A DNA stretch of 64,000 nucleotides from Adiantum capillus-veneris (taxonomy: Eukaryota; Streptophyta; Polypodiopsida; Polypodiales; Pteridaceae). Location of the stretch: assembly GCA_014529385.2 (NCBI GenBank), contig CM043969.1, positions 28,600,946-28,664,945 on the forward strand, given 5' to 3'. The position numbers and the translations under genes were made by a program. The notes beneath the pieces were generated by a model that was given only the letters and a program-made list of their open reading frames with translations, was not told the DNA's origin and ran no database searches. Below, one piece after another: positions 23,801 to 33,178 of this stretch. Numbering within the stretch: the stretch's first letter is position 1; every line of letters begins with the position of its first letter.

Positions 23801-24035
23801 TAATACTTTCCTTCCACGTGGTTGATGCATGGCTTATTAAACCTCACTGTAATGTCTCAGTTGCTCCTGGCACGATCGTGGCTCAAAAGAGTATCTCTTT
23901 TGTTTATATTATGGAGTCTCCATCTCATTGTCTCTCTAGTTCTATGGATACTCGATGCATTTCTATTGTTGGGGACTACATTGCCATTGCTGTAGACTAT
24001 AGGGCGGGGATCCGTTATCTTGCATGGGTCCTTGT
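20863..24035 (+). pseudogene. ParB-like/methyltransferase gene, copy 2, exons 1-10 (5' part)
   Basis: Exon 1 (20863-20912) encodes MAGRNFVLTRRGRPPTR, with an AT-hook-like RGRP core and a GT donor. Further exons end at 21776 and then run 21860-22127, 22205-22412, 22491-22622, 22716-22936, 23026-23286, 23368-23633, 23705-23779 and 23861-24035, all with GT-AG introns of about 70-160 bp. The ParB-like domain is CPSIPLCRLIPYARVRGLRD, KEGYMLEKGAFIVSL and the signature WEGNHRTVAW at about 21973-21999. A single TAA (21907-21909) breaks exon 3. The middle region (SLLEADKIT..., KFEARPYLFPIE) is unrecognised. Copia-B splits exon 10 at AWVL; the gene resumes at 29067. Confidence 0.75.
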
Positions 24036-24227
24036 TGTTGGGGTATAAAGCCCAATGTGGTCGCCAAGGTAAGTGGGCGGGCCGCCAGGTATGTACACAT
24101 ATTTTTTTGTTAAAACCTAATAAGAACTCACTATGCTCTACACATTACAGTAGAGCGAGTTCACCATATCGTCGTGCTCTTCTTCTTGCACTCTCTCTCG
24201 CATCGCCCTTCCGCTCGTACTCCTTCA
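24036..24227 (+). repeat. 5' LTR of Copia-B
   Basis: This is a 192-bp LTR beginning TGTTGGGGTATAAAGCCC and ending CTCCTTCA. It is about 95% identical to 28870-29061. Confidence 0.94.
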
Positions 24228-24229
24228 AC

Positions 24230-24241
24230 TGGTATCAGAGC
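24230..24241 (+). other. Copia-B primer-binding site (initiator tRNA-Met)
   Basis: TGGTATCAGAGC lies two bases after the 5' LTR. The region 24242-25328 that follows is leader sequence without a supported ORF. Confidence 0.93.
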
Positions 24242-25328
24242 TCAGATCGAGGCTCGGGGCAGCATCTGCAGGTAGCCAAAGGCACCTGCTCAGATTGAGT
24301 GAGATTCGATAGGCGAAGACACGGCCCCAAATCCTGTGGGTAAGCGCGAAGGGCTTGATGTTCTCAAAATTTCATTATGAGGTCATCTCGGCCACCGTTC
24401 GGCTTCGACAAAGCTCTGCGCATGCCATTTTCGACTACGTGGTCTTGGCAGGTGCAGATCCGACTCTGCAAATTTGGGGTTTCGGCCTATGACTACAAGT
24501 GCTGAGGATATATGCACTTCCAGAGTGCTGATTTGTGGCTGTCTACAGAATGAAGGACGGCTCACAGTTCTTGGAGGCGTGTCACATACGACACGGGCGC
24601 ACCTACACACAGACTGTAGGCGACATCCACTAGTTCATCAAGCAGCTTGTGTTTGCTGCTTGATATTCCAGATTTCATCCTGACATTATAGGTACTTCCA
24701 CATGGGATGTATTGTCAGAGATGATGTATGTCTGTTGAGGGTTTGCTGGCTGTGAGTCATGCAGCAAACAACCGCCGCAACGGTTACAACATACAGTGGG
24801 AAATTTGTGGATGTATGACTTTGTGGGAAGTCTATGTACTGTCAGATTTACTGCAGCCTTTGTTGAGGGTCAAGTGAGGTTTTATTGAGCTGGGGGATTC
24901 TCGAATGTTGAGATCCTTTCGGTGATACAAGTCTTGGAGCGATCCCTCGAGCACCCTTAGATAGACAGCTAGGATGTATTGACTATGAGTTAGACGTCTA
25001 AGTTGGGATTGCATCTTTGCTTTACTCCCGTTGAGGCATTGTCGTAGTCTATGCTTACAGGACAGTGACAGGACAGTGAGAGCCAGTACAGGTGCAGGAC
25101 AGGTTTACCCGCAACTTACAGTGTTAGAGAGACAGTGTTTTCTGAGTTGTTTTTGGTATGTTTTTTAAGTAGACAAGAGCCATTTTACAAAGGAGACTCT
25201 GCCAAAATTTCTGAAGAATCTGAAGCTTTCTTGGTTCATTTGACAGGTTGATATTGGTTCAGAGGTCAGTTTACAGGGGAAACTCTGCGAATTTTACCCA
25301 GGAAAGTAAACTACTGTGAAGCGTAGCT

Positions 25329-26140
25329 ATGGCTGGATCACAGGACACTGCTCTTTACAATATCAAGAAGCTGGATGGAACCAATTTCCCATTGTGGAAG
25401 AAGCAGATTTGGCACGTGTTGGTACAAAAAAAGCAGATAAAACCTATAAAGCTCAAGGGGATAAAACCAGAAGATATGGACGAAGATGAATGGAGCGAAA
25501 TGGATGAATTGGCACTTTCTACCATTATGCTGACTTTGGCAGAAAGCGTTTACTTCAATGTAGCAGACGAGATGTCGGCTTATGAAGCATCGACAAAGTT
25601 GAGTGATCTTTATGAGAAGCAGAGTGCAGCTTCACAGGTATACTGGCTTAAGAAGCTTGTTGACTTGAAGATGAAGAAGGGACACCTATGTCCAATCATC
25701 TGAATGAATTCAACACCATCTACAGTCAGTTGTCAGATCAAGGTGTCAAGTTTGATGAACCTGTTAGAGCTATGTTCCTGTTGATCACATTGCTGGAAAG
25801 TTGGGACACTTTTTGCACAGCTTTGAGTAATTCTGCACCTCCAGATGGTTTGACCATAGCAGGTGTAGAAGGCAGTCTGCTTACTGAAGAAACCAACAGA
25901 AAGACAATGGACAAAGGCAAAGGAACAGCCTTAGTTGTCAGGGGAAGGACCAAAGAAAAGGACAAAGGTGGAAAGAGGAATCAGTCTTGTAGCAAGTCCC
26001 GCAGTGCTAAAGGCAAGAGTGACATAGAATGCTACCATTGTGGCAAGAAGGGTCACATGAAAAGAGACTGCAGAGAATGGAAAACAGAAAAAGCCAAGAG
26101 AAAGCTGAAGACCATGGTGAGAAAAACAAGTCCTCAGTGA
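25329..26140 (+). pseudogene. Copia-B gag
   Basis: Starts MAGSQDTALYNIKKLDGTNF and is a UBN2-type Copia gag. A shift near 25685 (KMKKGH versus the Copia-A reading KEGTPMSNHL) breaks it into two frames. The rest is open through the zinc knuckle CYHCGKKGHMKRDC to a TGA at 26138-26140. It would be the capsid protein. Confidence 0.88.
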
Positions 26141-28792
26141 AGATTCAAGAAATAAATGTGACAAACATTGTTGCAAAGGATGACAATCTAGTGTCAGGAG
26201 ACATCTACTTCTTGATGAATACAATGGACTCAGCTCTTCTTACAACATCTGATGGAAATGCACTGAGTGACTAGATTATAGACTCAGGGGAATCACTTCA
26301 TGTGTCTCCAAACAAGGAGTGGTTTACCTCTTATGTGAGCACTAAAGATCATAGTCGGCTAGGCAATGGGCAGACATGTGAGATCTTAGGTGTTGGAGAT
26401 ATTCAATTGAAGTTTCAGAATGGCTCTTCTTTCACGCTGAAAAATGTGAGACATGTTCCCGCAATTACAAAGAGCTTGATCAACACAGGTTTACTTGATG
26501 ATGTTGGCTACTTCACCACTTTTGGACAGAATGTGTGGAAGATATCCAAGGGTTCTATGACAGTAGCACATGGAGTAAAGTCTGGAGGACTTTACATGAT
26601 TTATGTATCAAATGTCTCTAAAAATGTAATCAATGTAACCGAGAAGCCGAACGTTTCTTTGTGGCATAGCCGGTTAGGAAATATGTCCAAGAAGGGAATG
26701 GAAATCTTGTCTCGTTCTGGTTATTTGCGTGGCTTTTCATTTGATGATTTTGAATTCTGTGAACATTGTCTGTATGGTAAACAAACACAGCAGCCACATA
26801 AGCATAGAAGCAGTAGGAGAGATACAAAGTTGACACTTGTTCATAGTGATTTGTGTGGACCTATGCCTAACCTATCTCTAGGGGGAGCTTCTTACTTTAT
26901 GACATTTATAGATGATTACACGAGGAAAGTATGGGTTTACTTTCTCAAGCACAAGGATGAAGCGTTTACTATTTTCAAAACGTTTGTGACACTTGTGGAG
27001 AATCAGAGTGGCAAGAAGCTTAAATGCTTACGCACTGACAATGGTGGAGAGTATGTTTCAAAGGCCTTTCAGGACTTTTGTGAGTCAAAAGGTATAAAAC
27101 GTGAACTTACTGCTCCTTACAATCCTCCTCAAAATGGTGTTGCTGAGAGGATGAATAGGACCATACAAGAGAAGGTCAGAAGTATGTTGTCTAATGCACA
27201 GCTGCCAAATGGGTTTTGGGCTGAAGCTGTATCAACAGCTGTTCATCTTGTAAATAGATCTCCTAGCAAGGTTTTGCAGAAGGATTCAGTGCCAGAGATG
27301 GTATGGTCAGGCAAAATGCCCTCATACAAGCATCTCAGAGTCTTTGGCTGTGAGGCATATACTCACGTTCCAAAGGAATTTAGGAACAAACTTGAGCCAA
27401 AGAGTAGAAAGTGCATCTTTCTAGGCTATGGTAATTCTGGTGAGATGGGGTACAGACTTTGGGATCCCGAATCCAGAAAGGTTGTCCGCAGCAATGATGT
27501 TCACTTTAATGAATCCAAATATCATTCTAAACCAGAGAGGGTTGAGGAGATTAGAAGAGTTGTCTTCCAAGAAGATGGACCTGCACGTGCAAGACAAAAT
27601 GTCAGGGCTCAAGAGGAGCAAGGACAGGATAGAGTGGAACCACAGGTTGTGGCTGAGCCTGAGCCACCTATTGTGCGTAGATCTGGACGTGTCACGCGAC
27701 CTCCTGATAGGTTTGTTCCATCTATGAACTATGTCATGTTGACTGATTGCAATGAGCCTTCATGTAACAAGGAAGCAGTGCAAATGAAGGACTCCAGGAA
27801 TTGGCAATTGGCCATGCAGTCACAGATGACAGCTCTGCATAAAAAGAAGACATGGAAGCTAGTTAAATTACCACAGGGCAAAAAGGCTCTACCTTGTAAA
27901 TGGGTTTACAGGTATAAGATCACCGCTCATGATAGTCAGCCAAAGTACAAAGCAAGGCTTGTTGCCAACGGCTTTAAGCAAGAACAAGGCATTGACTTTG
28001 ATGAAGTCTTCTCTCCGGTGGTCACGTTTCAATATGGAGAAGGGAAAGGCATTGAGTGTTCCACTGCCACCATATGTGAAACTTAGCAAACAAGATTGTC
28101 CTGTGTCTGAGGAAGAACAAGCTGAAATGGATAAGATTCCATATGCGTCTGCAGTGGGTAGTTTGATGTATGCAATGATTGCTACTCGCACAGACATTGC
28201 ATTTGCAGTGGGAGTAGTAAGTCGATACATGTCAAACCGAGGCAAGAAACATTGGGAGGCAGTGAAAGGAATATTGAGATACTTGAAAGCTACAAAGAGT
28301 ATGCGTATATGCTATGGGAGTCAAGAGCTAAGTGTAAAGGGTTTTACAGACTCAGATTATGCAGGTGACTTAGACAACCGAAGGTCTACGTCAGGGTATA
28401 TCTTTACATTGGCTGGTGGAGCAATATCATGGCGTTCTAGATTACAAGATTGTGTTACTCAGTCTGCTACAGAGGCTGAATATGTTGCAGCATCAGAGGC
28501 ATGCAAAGAATCAATTTGGCTTAATCGACTAGTAACAGATTTGGGAATCAAAGAAGAGATGCCTGTGTTATATTGTGATAGTTAGAGTGCTATACAATTA
28601 GCTCGCAATCCACTTTATCACTCAAAGACAAAGCATGTGGATGTGAAATATCATTTCATCAGGGAAATGATCGAGGATAAGCAAATTCAGCTTGTCAAAG
28701 TTCACACCACAAAAAATCCTGCTGATCTACTTACAAAAGGACTTCCCTCAGAGAGCTTTGCGCATTTTCGCAAGCAGTTAGGTGTAGGGTAG
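26029..28792 (+). pseudogene. Copia-B pol: protease, integrase, RT remnant, RNase H
   Basis: This lies in the -1 frame relative to gag. The protease is IIDSGESLHVSP, with the preceding Trp codon changed to TAG at 26272. GAG-pre-integrase reads LWHSRLGNMSKKGM. Integrase has HSDLCGP, FIDDYTRKVWV, LRTDNGGEYV and PPQNGVAERMNR, an intact DDE pattern. The RT start runs to FDEVFSPVV (about 28020), then the core including YVDD is deleted and the sequence resumes in the connection region (EMDKIPYASAVGSLMYAM). RNase H has DSDYAGDLDNRRST, ATEAEYVA and a TAG in the DSQSAIQLA motif (28583). The end HFRKQLGVG is followed by TAG near 28790. Confidence 0.9.
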
Positions 28793-28869
28793 TACATCAC
28801 TTCTCTACATCTCTTGTATATTAGCTTCTCTCACACTTAAAGTGCCACATTGGACTTTAAGTGGGAGGT

Positions 28870-29061
28870 TGTTGGGGTATAAAGCCCAATGTGGTCGCCC
28901 AGGTAAGTGGGCGGGCCGCCAAGTATGTACACATATTCTTTTGTTAAAACCTAATAAGAACTCACTATGCTCTACACATTACAGTAGAGCGATCTCACCA
29001 TATCGTCATGCTTTTCTTCTCGCACTCTCTCTCGCATCGCACTTCCGCTCGTACTCCTTCA
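28870..29061 (+). repeat. 3' LTR of Copia-B
   Basis: This 192-bp LTR is preceded by a polypurine tract (AGTGGGAGG, 28860-28868) and followed by TSD cttgt. Confidence 0.94.
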
Positions 29062-29066
29062 CTTGT

Positions 29067-30314
29067 ACACGAGCATCTCGTGCGGGCACGCTTTGAATTT
29101 ATCTTGTATACCCGCGGCACGAAATCAGCTTCATGGGCTACAGATTTGATTTTCTTAGATCTTCCATTTGGTGGGTCCCTCTTAGGCTCGTCTACTTCAC
29201 CTCGCTGGGACATTTGCACTAAGGATCATGTACGTGCTGGTGTTCATTTGGCATTCTCGACATTGGCGGATTTTGGATGGATGTTGATCATGGTTTCTTT
29301 GGCAGGTCTATCTTGTTTATAGTCATGCAAAAAAATTGTAATATTTGTGGTATTTATTATTGATATTTAGTTAAAATAACAGGAGAGGCCGTTGGCTGGG
29401 TGGAGAGATTTTCTCGTGCTTCAGAGATGGTGGTTTATCGACGCATTGTAGTGCTCCATCATGGAGGATATGGTTATGTGTAGAGTTTTGGTGGTCGTGT
29501 GGAGGTGATACATTTGTTTTTACATCAATATTTCAGCACTTTGTCTTGTTGTTTTCTCTAATCGTGTCTCTTGTTTTGCAGTGTAATTGCTCTATGCTAT
29601 TTATGATTCACAGAGTGGGCATGCGTCCACCTTGCTTTGTGTCAGAAAGCGTTGCCTTGTTCTCCCGTCTTGGTATGCACTCTTCGGGTTCTTTTATGGT
29701 GCATCACCTTCCGGAGCTCTCTCAGGCTAGATCATTATCAGGCGAGCCATTGCGAGGAGGACTGCAGCGGAGCCATTCTTTCATTGCATGTTTTGTGGAG
29801 CTGCTTTGCGGACGAGGAGGTATTTTTTTGGAGCTTGGATGTGGCACAACCCCTGTACTAGCAGCTTGCTTGGCTTCAGGACGAGCATGTGTTGCAGTCC
29901 ACATTGATGAGCCACTGATTTCAGGATATGTGTTACCGTTGCTTCGCCCTAGAAAGCGGGACAGAGAGGAGGCATCCACCTCTTTAGATATTGATGATGA
30001 GAGTGACATGCCATCGCGTGTCAATCCCTTTGACGACTAGTGAGGCCCACCTCTTCCTTTTGACATTGACATTGCTCTCATCTTTTTTGTCACTATTTTT
30101 GTATTAGCGTTGGTATTTATTGATCATCGATACTGCCTATATTACTTGTTTGGTGTTTAACTTCACAATCTTTTTTTTTAATGGAAGTGCATTGCCGGTC
30201 TACGCAGAGCAAATGGCTAGAACCATGGCAGCAGATACGCGGTACGATTCTTGCATCCCTGAAAGGTATCACAGACATAACGTATTCATTGATGATGAGT
30301 GCGAGTCATCATAA
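29067..30314 (+). pseudogene. ParB-like/methyltransferase gene, copy 2, methyltransferase 3' part
   Basis: The rest of exon 10 (29067-29305) carries WATDLIFLDLPFGG, a divergent motif IV of amino-methyltransferases. Exons 29383-29504 and 29582-30040 follow. The last has EPLRGGLQRSHSFIACFVEL (motif X-like) and LELGCGTTPVLAACLASGR with VAVHID (motifs I-II). Motif IV before X-I is the beta-class order of N4-cytosine/N6-adenine DNA methyltransferases. A TAG at 29481 breaks the second of these exons. After the stop at 30038-30040, a further conserved ORF (ALPVYAEQMARTMAADTRYD ... NVFIDDECESS) runs to 30314. The canonical DPPY/W signature is altered to DLPF, so catalytic activity is uncertain. Confidence 0.7.
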
Positions 30315-30374
30315 GAACAATGGATTTATAAGATTGGTGGATGTTAAAATTCAAATTCATGTCTTGTTGTGTTC

Positions 30375-31747
30375 ATAAGAATCTCGTTATATCACGATGG
30401 ACTCATGAGCACATGGGGTCTACACGCTTTGATGGGACCTTGTGTGTGCGTGGTGGGAGAACAGTCGCATGGGCTACTGATTTTATTTTTTTGGATCTTC
30501 CCCCTTTGGTGGTTCTCACTTAGCCTCCCCTGTTGTGCCCCTTTGGGATATTTGTAGTGAGGATCATGTTCATGCGGGCATGCAACTTGCATATTCAACT
30601 TTGTCAGACTCTGGGTGGTTGTTGATCATGGTCTCTATGACAGGTTTGTGCTTCAATCATAATTTTATACAATACTTGTCTATATTTTTGTTGTGTGTTT
30701 TCTATTGTGACTTTAGAAACCTCTTGCAGGAGATGCCATTGGCTGGGTTGAGAGATTTTGTCGTGCATCAGAGATGGCTATTCATCGTCTCATTGTAGTC
30801 CTTCATCATGGAGCTTATGGTTATGGTAATAGCTTTGGTGGTCGGATTGAGGTAATGCTCTTCTACATAATTAACTTGTTTGTTTCTCATTTTGGTGTGT
30901 TATTGTTATTTTTATTCTTCTAACTGTCTATGTGGTGGTGTAGTGTCATTGTTGTCTCTTACTTGTGGTGCATACGGTTGGCATGCAACCACCTTGCTTT
31001 GTGGTTGAGAGCACTCCGCTATTCAATCGACTTGGCATGCAACCTTTGGATTCTTACATGATGCACCTTCTTCCAAAGTCTTCTCTAGTGAGATCATCAT
31101 CTGGGGAGCCATGGCGTGGTGGCTTGCAACGAAGTCATTCTTTTATTGCATGTTTTGTGGAGCTTCTTTGTAGGCTTGGAAGTCTTTGTTTGGAGTTGGG
31201 ATGTGGTACAGCTCCCGTATTGGCAGCATGCTTAGGCCACAGGGGGCGGGTGTGTGTAGCAATCGACAATGACAACACTTTGATTTCAGATTATGTGCAA
31301 CCATTATTTCGCCCTAAAAAGCAAAGCAGAGAGGGGGCCTCCACCTCTCTTGATGTTGATGATGTGGGTGACATGCCTTCGCGTGTCAACCCCTTTGATG
31401 ACTAGTGAGAGTCCACCTTACACTTCATTTTCCCCCCCTATTTTATGTTTCCATCATACTTTTATGATACTTTGTCACTTTTTGGTATCATTGTTCAGTA
31501 TTTGGAAATTATGGATAATGATTCAAACAACAATTTGAGATTTCTTGTGTTTCAATGATGTAGGTCATGTATTGCTTACATGTGGATTGTGAGACTTACC
31601 TTTTTCTTTTTGTATGGAAGTGTGTTGCCAGTTTATGCTGAGGGGATTGCAAAAACCATGGCTGCTGATATACGGTACGATTTTGACACCCACAAGAAGT
31701 GTCAGAGGCGCAATGTATTTATTGATGACGAGTGTGACTCTTCATAG
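30375..31747 (+). pseudogene. ParB-like/methyltransferase gene, copy 1, methyltransferase 3' part
   Basis: This resumes the gene cut at 16225. Exon 30375-30643 has KNLVISRW and WATDFIFLDLPP, with a 2-base excess near 30507 that shifts the frame before WDICSEDHVHAGMQLAYSTL. Exons 30731-30851 (AIGWVERFCRASEM...) and 30944-31405 are open; the latter has EPWRGGLQRSHSFIACFVEL and LELGCGTAPVLAACLGHRGR with VAIDND (motifs X, I and II). It ends SRVNPFDD and TAG exactly as in copy 2. A separate conserved ORF, VLPVYAEGIAKTMAADIRYD ... NVFIDDECDSS, follows to 31747. Apart from the motif IV frameshift, this copy is better preserved than copy 2. Confidence 0.7.
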
Positions 31748-32217
31748 TCACGAGATAGAACTGTAGCATTTCTTGTTGTTGTTCGAGTGTAGAGGCACGG
31801 CATGCTGCTCTCTATATTCCACTAAGTATTCCACTTGTTATCTTACAATCCTAAAGAAATCTCTCTTTTTTGGGTATAAGATATGACAATTGTCTCTTAA
31901 TATAGTTTAGAAACTTTGTAGATGTATGAGCATTGTTGACTAAATTTAAAGTTAAAATTAAAATTATGGTGTTGAATTGCAGATCATTGCATGGTTTGTA
32001 ATAGCTTTGCTACCTGCTTGGGTTTTTCATTGCTCGACATCAAGCCTCAACTGCACAAAAGAATCTAAAGTCTAATTTTGAACAATGCTATTTCTACGAT
32101 TACTTAGGGATTCAAGAAAAGATTCTCATTTTGAATAGTGTTATTGCTATCACTTAGGGCTTTAAGTAGGATATTCATTCATCTTTCTTAACAAAGCCCA
32201 TTTGGTTTCTTAATTCA
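31748..32217. other. 3' region of element 1, no gene seen
   Basis: This is AT-rich sequence between the methyltransferase end and the right terminus. No open frame with recognisable content was seen. It probably holds the 3' untranslated region of the gene. Confidence 0.5.
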
Positions 32218-32271
32218 TTTGCTCGGATTTTCCTTCGCTCGAGAAATCTCGCTCGCCACATGGTAAGACTC
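32218..32271 (-). repeat. Element 1 right terminus
   Basis: Read inward on the minus strand: 16 nt (GAGTCTTACCATGTGG), then CGAGCGAG, CGAGCGAA and CGAGCAAA, whose outer bases are 32255, 32241 and 32225. Spacing is 16/14/16, the mirror image of the left end. The outer 16 nt match the left end only partly. Confidence 0.68.
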
Positions 32272-32408
32272 CGATGTGGAGACTCTATTGCGACGCTCAT
32301 TTTAGTCATTTTTGAGCATCGAGAGTCACTTATGACCTCCACTCACACCACGTGACATGTTCATTTGGTCCCATAGGTCATATTTGACCTCCGAGGATGA
32401 TAATAGAA

Positions 32409-32475
<67 letters not shown>
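32272..32475 (+). mobile_element. LINE 3' end, continuation after element 1
   Basis: This aligns with 32990-33160 of the neighbouring LINE copy: both contain TTTGGTCCCATAGGTCATAT and then TTTGACCTCCGAGGATGATAATA, followed by a (CT)n run. Here (CT)n spans about 32412-32447 and (TA)n about 32449-32473. It is the right half of the remnant at 1-52 and 5229-5378. Confidence 0.6.
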
Positions 32476-32476
<1 letters not shown>

Positions 32477-32509
32477 GACGCATAAAAGCAAGATCTTGAG
32501 CACGAGATA

Positions 32510-33115
32510 GATGCAAGACATAAAGAAGTGGTTTAGGAGATGGGATGCATTACACTTGTTGCATGATGCGTCAATTGACTCCCACGTGAATGAAGCTTTT
32601 TACAACGCCAATGTATTACGGCTTGGGAGAAATCCGGTGGGTCACGCTTCATAAATTACACCACCCATAATATCCCCAACTACAAAACCATGTTCTTCTA
32701 GTTGACAGAGGATCCATACTCACACTTACATGCTTGAGCCTATCCCCTTGTCGACGATACACACTATCGTAGCCACTCGGCTTAGCTCCCATTCCCTTCG
32801 ATGGGGGATAGGGCATTGGGGCAATGGAGAAGAGTCAAATCGATTGTGCACATTATTCTCACTGCAAGTTTGAGAGTCTGAGTACCACACACTACTAGAG
32901 TGCTCAGCTTTTGGTCACATCCAAACTTGGTCCTCTCACATTTTCAGTCACGAATTAGACCTACACACTTTCCTCTCCCAGCCATAGTGTGGGCTCTCCG
33001 TTGTGACTCTCATCACCACAATTTTGGAGTATCGTGAGTCACTCATCAGCCATACACACTACATCACATGTAACTTTGGTCCCATAGGTCATATTTGACC
33101 TCCGAGGATGATAAT

Positions 33116-33161
<46 letters not shown>

Positions 33162-33178
33162 GTGTGTGTGTGTGTGTG
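32510..33178 (+). mobile_element. Second LINE 3' fragment ending in (CT)n(TG)n
   Basis: Decayed coding traces are present: KKWFRRWDALHLLHDASI, NANVLRLGRNPVG, LSSHSLRWGIGHWG, RLCTLF, a stop, then ESEYH. They match the C-terminal region of LINE ORF2. The 3' part shares the GATGATAATA end with the copy at 32400 and runs into (CT)n at 33121-33159 and (TG)n at 33160-33178. No intact ORF remains. Confidence 0.55.

Larger units (their letters stand above)
24036..29061 (+). mobile_element. Copia-B, LTR retrotransposon inserted in methyltransferase exon
   Basis: The element is 5026 bp with 192-bp LTRs at 24036-24227 and 28870-29061. TSD cttgt lies at 24031-24035 and 29062-29066. The primer site TGGTATCAGAGC is at 24230. 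The LTRs differ at about nine positions, so it is older than Copia-1. It is not autonomous: the catalytic RT core is deleted after FSPVV (near 28020), and several stops and shifts are present. Removing it plus one TSD rejoins the methyltransferase exon in frame. Confidence 0.95.
16226..30374. mobile_element. DNA transposon element 2, nested in element 1
   Basis: The left end at 16226 starts GGGGAATCCCCATCCC and then CGAGC motifs at 16242 and 16256 plus a degenerate CGGGC at 16272, the same 16/14/16 phasing as element 1. It carries the same divergent gene pair: transposase 16674-19872 (minus) and ParB-methyltransferase 20863-30314 (plus). It lies inside the element 1 methyltransferase exon: AWIHVHEN is left of it, and the codons matching HLV of copy 2 follow on its right at about 30375. 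The flanks share gttcatgagaa (16213-16223) and gttcataagaa (30371-30381). A right terminal repeat was not recognised, so the exact right edge is uncertain. Copia-B is inserted inside it. Confidence 0.72.
5379..32271. mobile_element. DNA transposon element 1 (SWIM transposase + ParB-methyltransferase)
   Basis: This is a two-gene transposon, about 10 kb once later insertions are removed. The left end starts GGGGAATCCC after caatgtaga (5370-5378); the right end stops before cgatgtgga (32272-32280). That makes a 9-bp duplication with two mismatches, the size typical of MULEs. From both ends the first CGAGC motif begins after 16 nt, the next after 14 nt, and the third after a further 16 nt. Transposase (minus) and ParB-methyltransferase (plus) are divergent. 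Element 2, Copia-A and an inverted chimeric fragment lie inside it. The flanks align with an unoccupied LINE 3' end near 32990-33080, which supports the boundaries. The MULE label is inferred; both genes are damaged. Confidence 0.75.

Noticed and set aside
24020-24298. 92-codon ORF across the Copia-B LTR
   Set aside because: It crosses the insertion junction and LTR; the LTR and TSD explain the sequence.
30314-30374. Right terminal repeat of element 2
   Set aside because: No CGAGC-type motif with the 16/14/16 spacing was found here, so no terminus was annotated.
12193-31747. Bacterial contamination as the source of the ParB-methyltransferase
   Set aside because: Consistent GT-AG introns at matching positions in two copies and retroelement insertions inside the gene show it is nuclear and eukaryotic.
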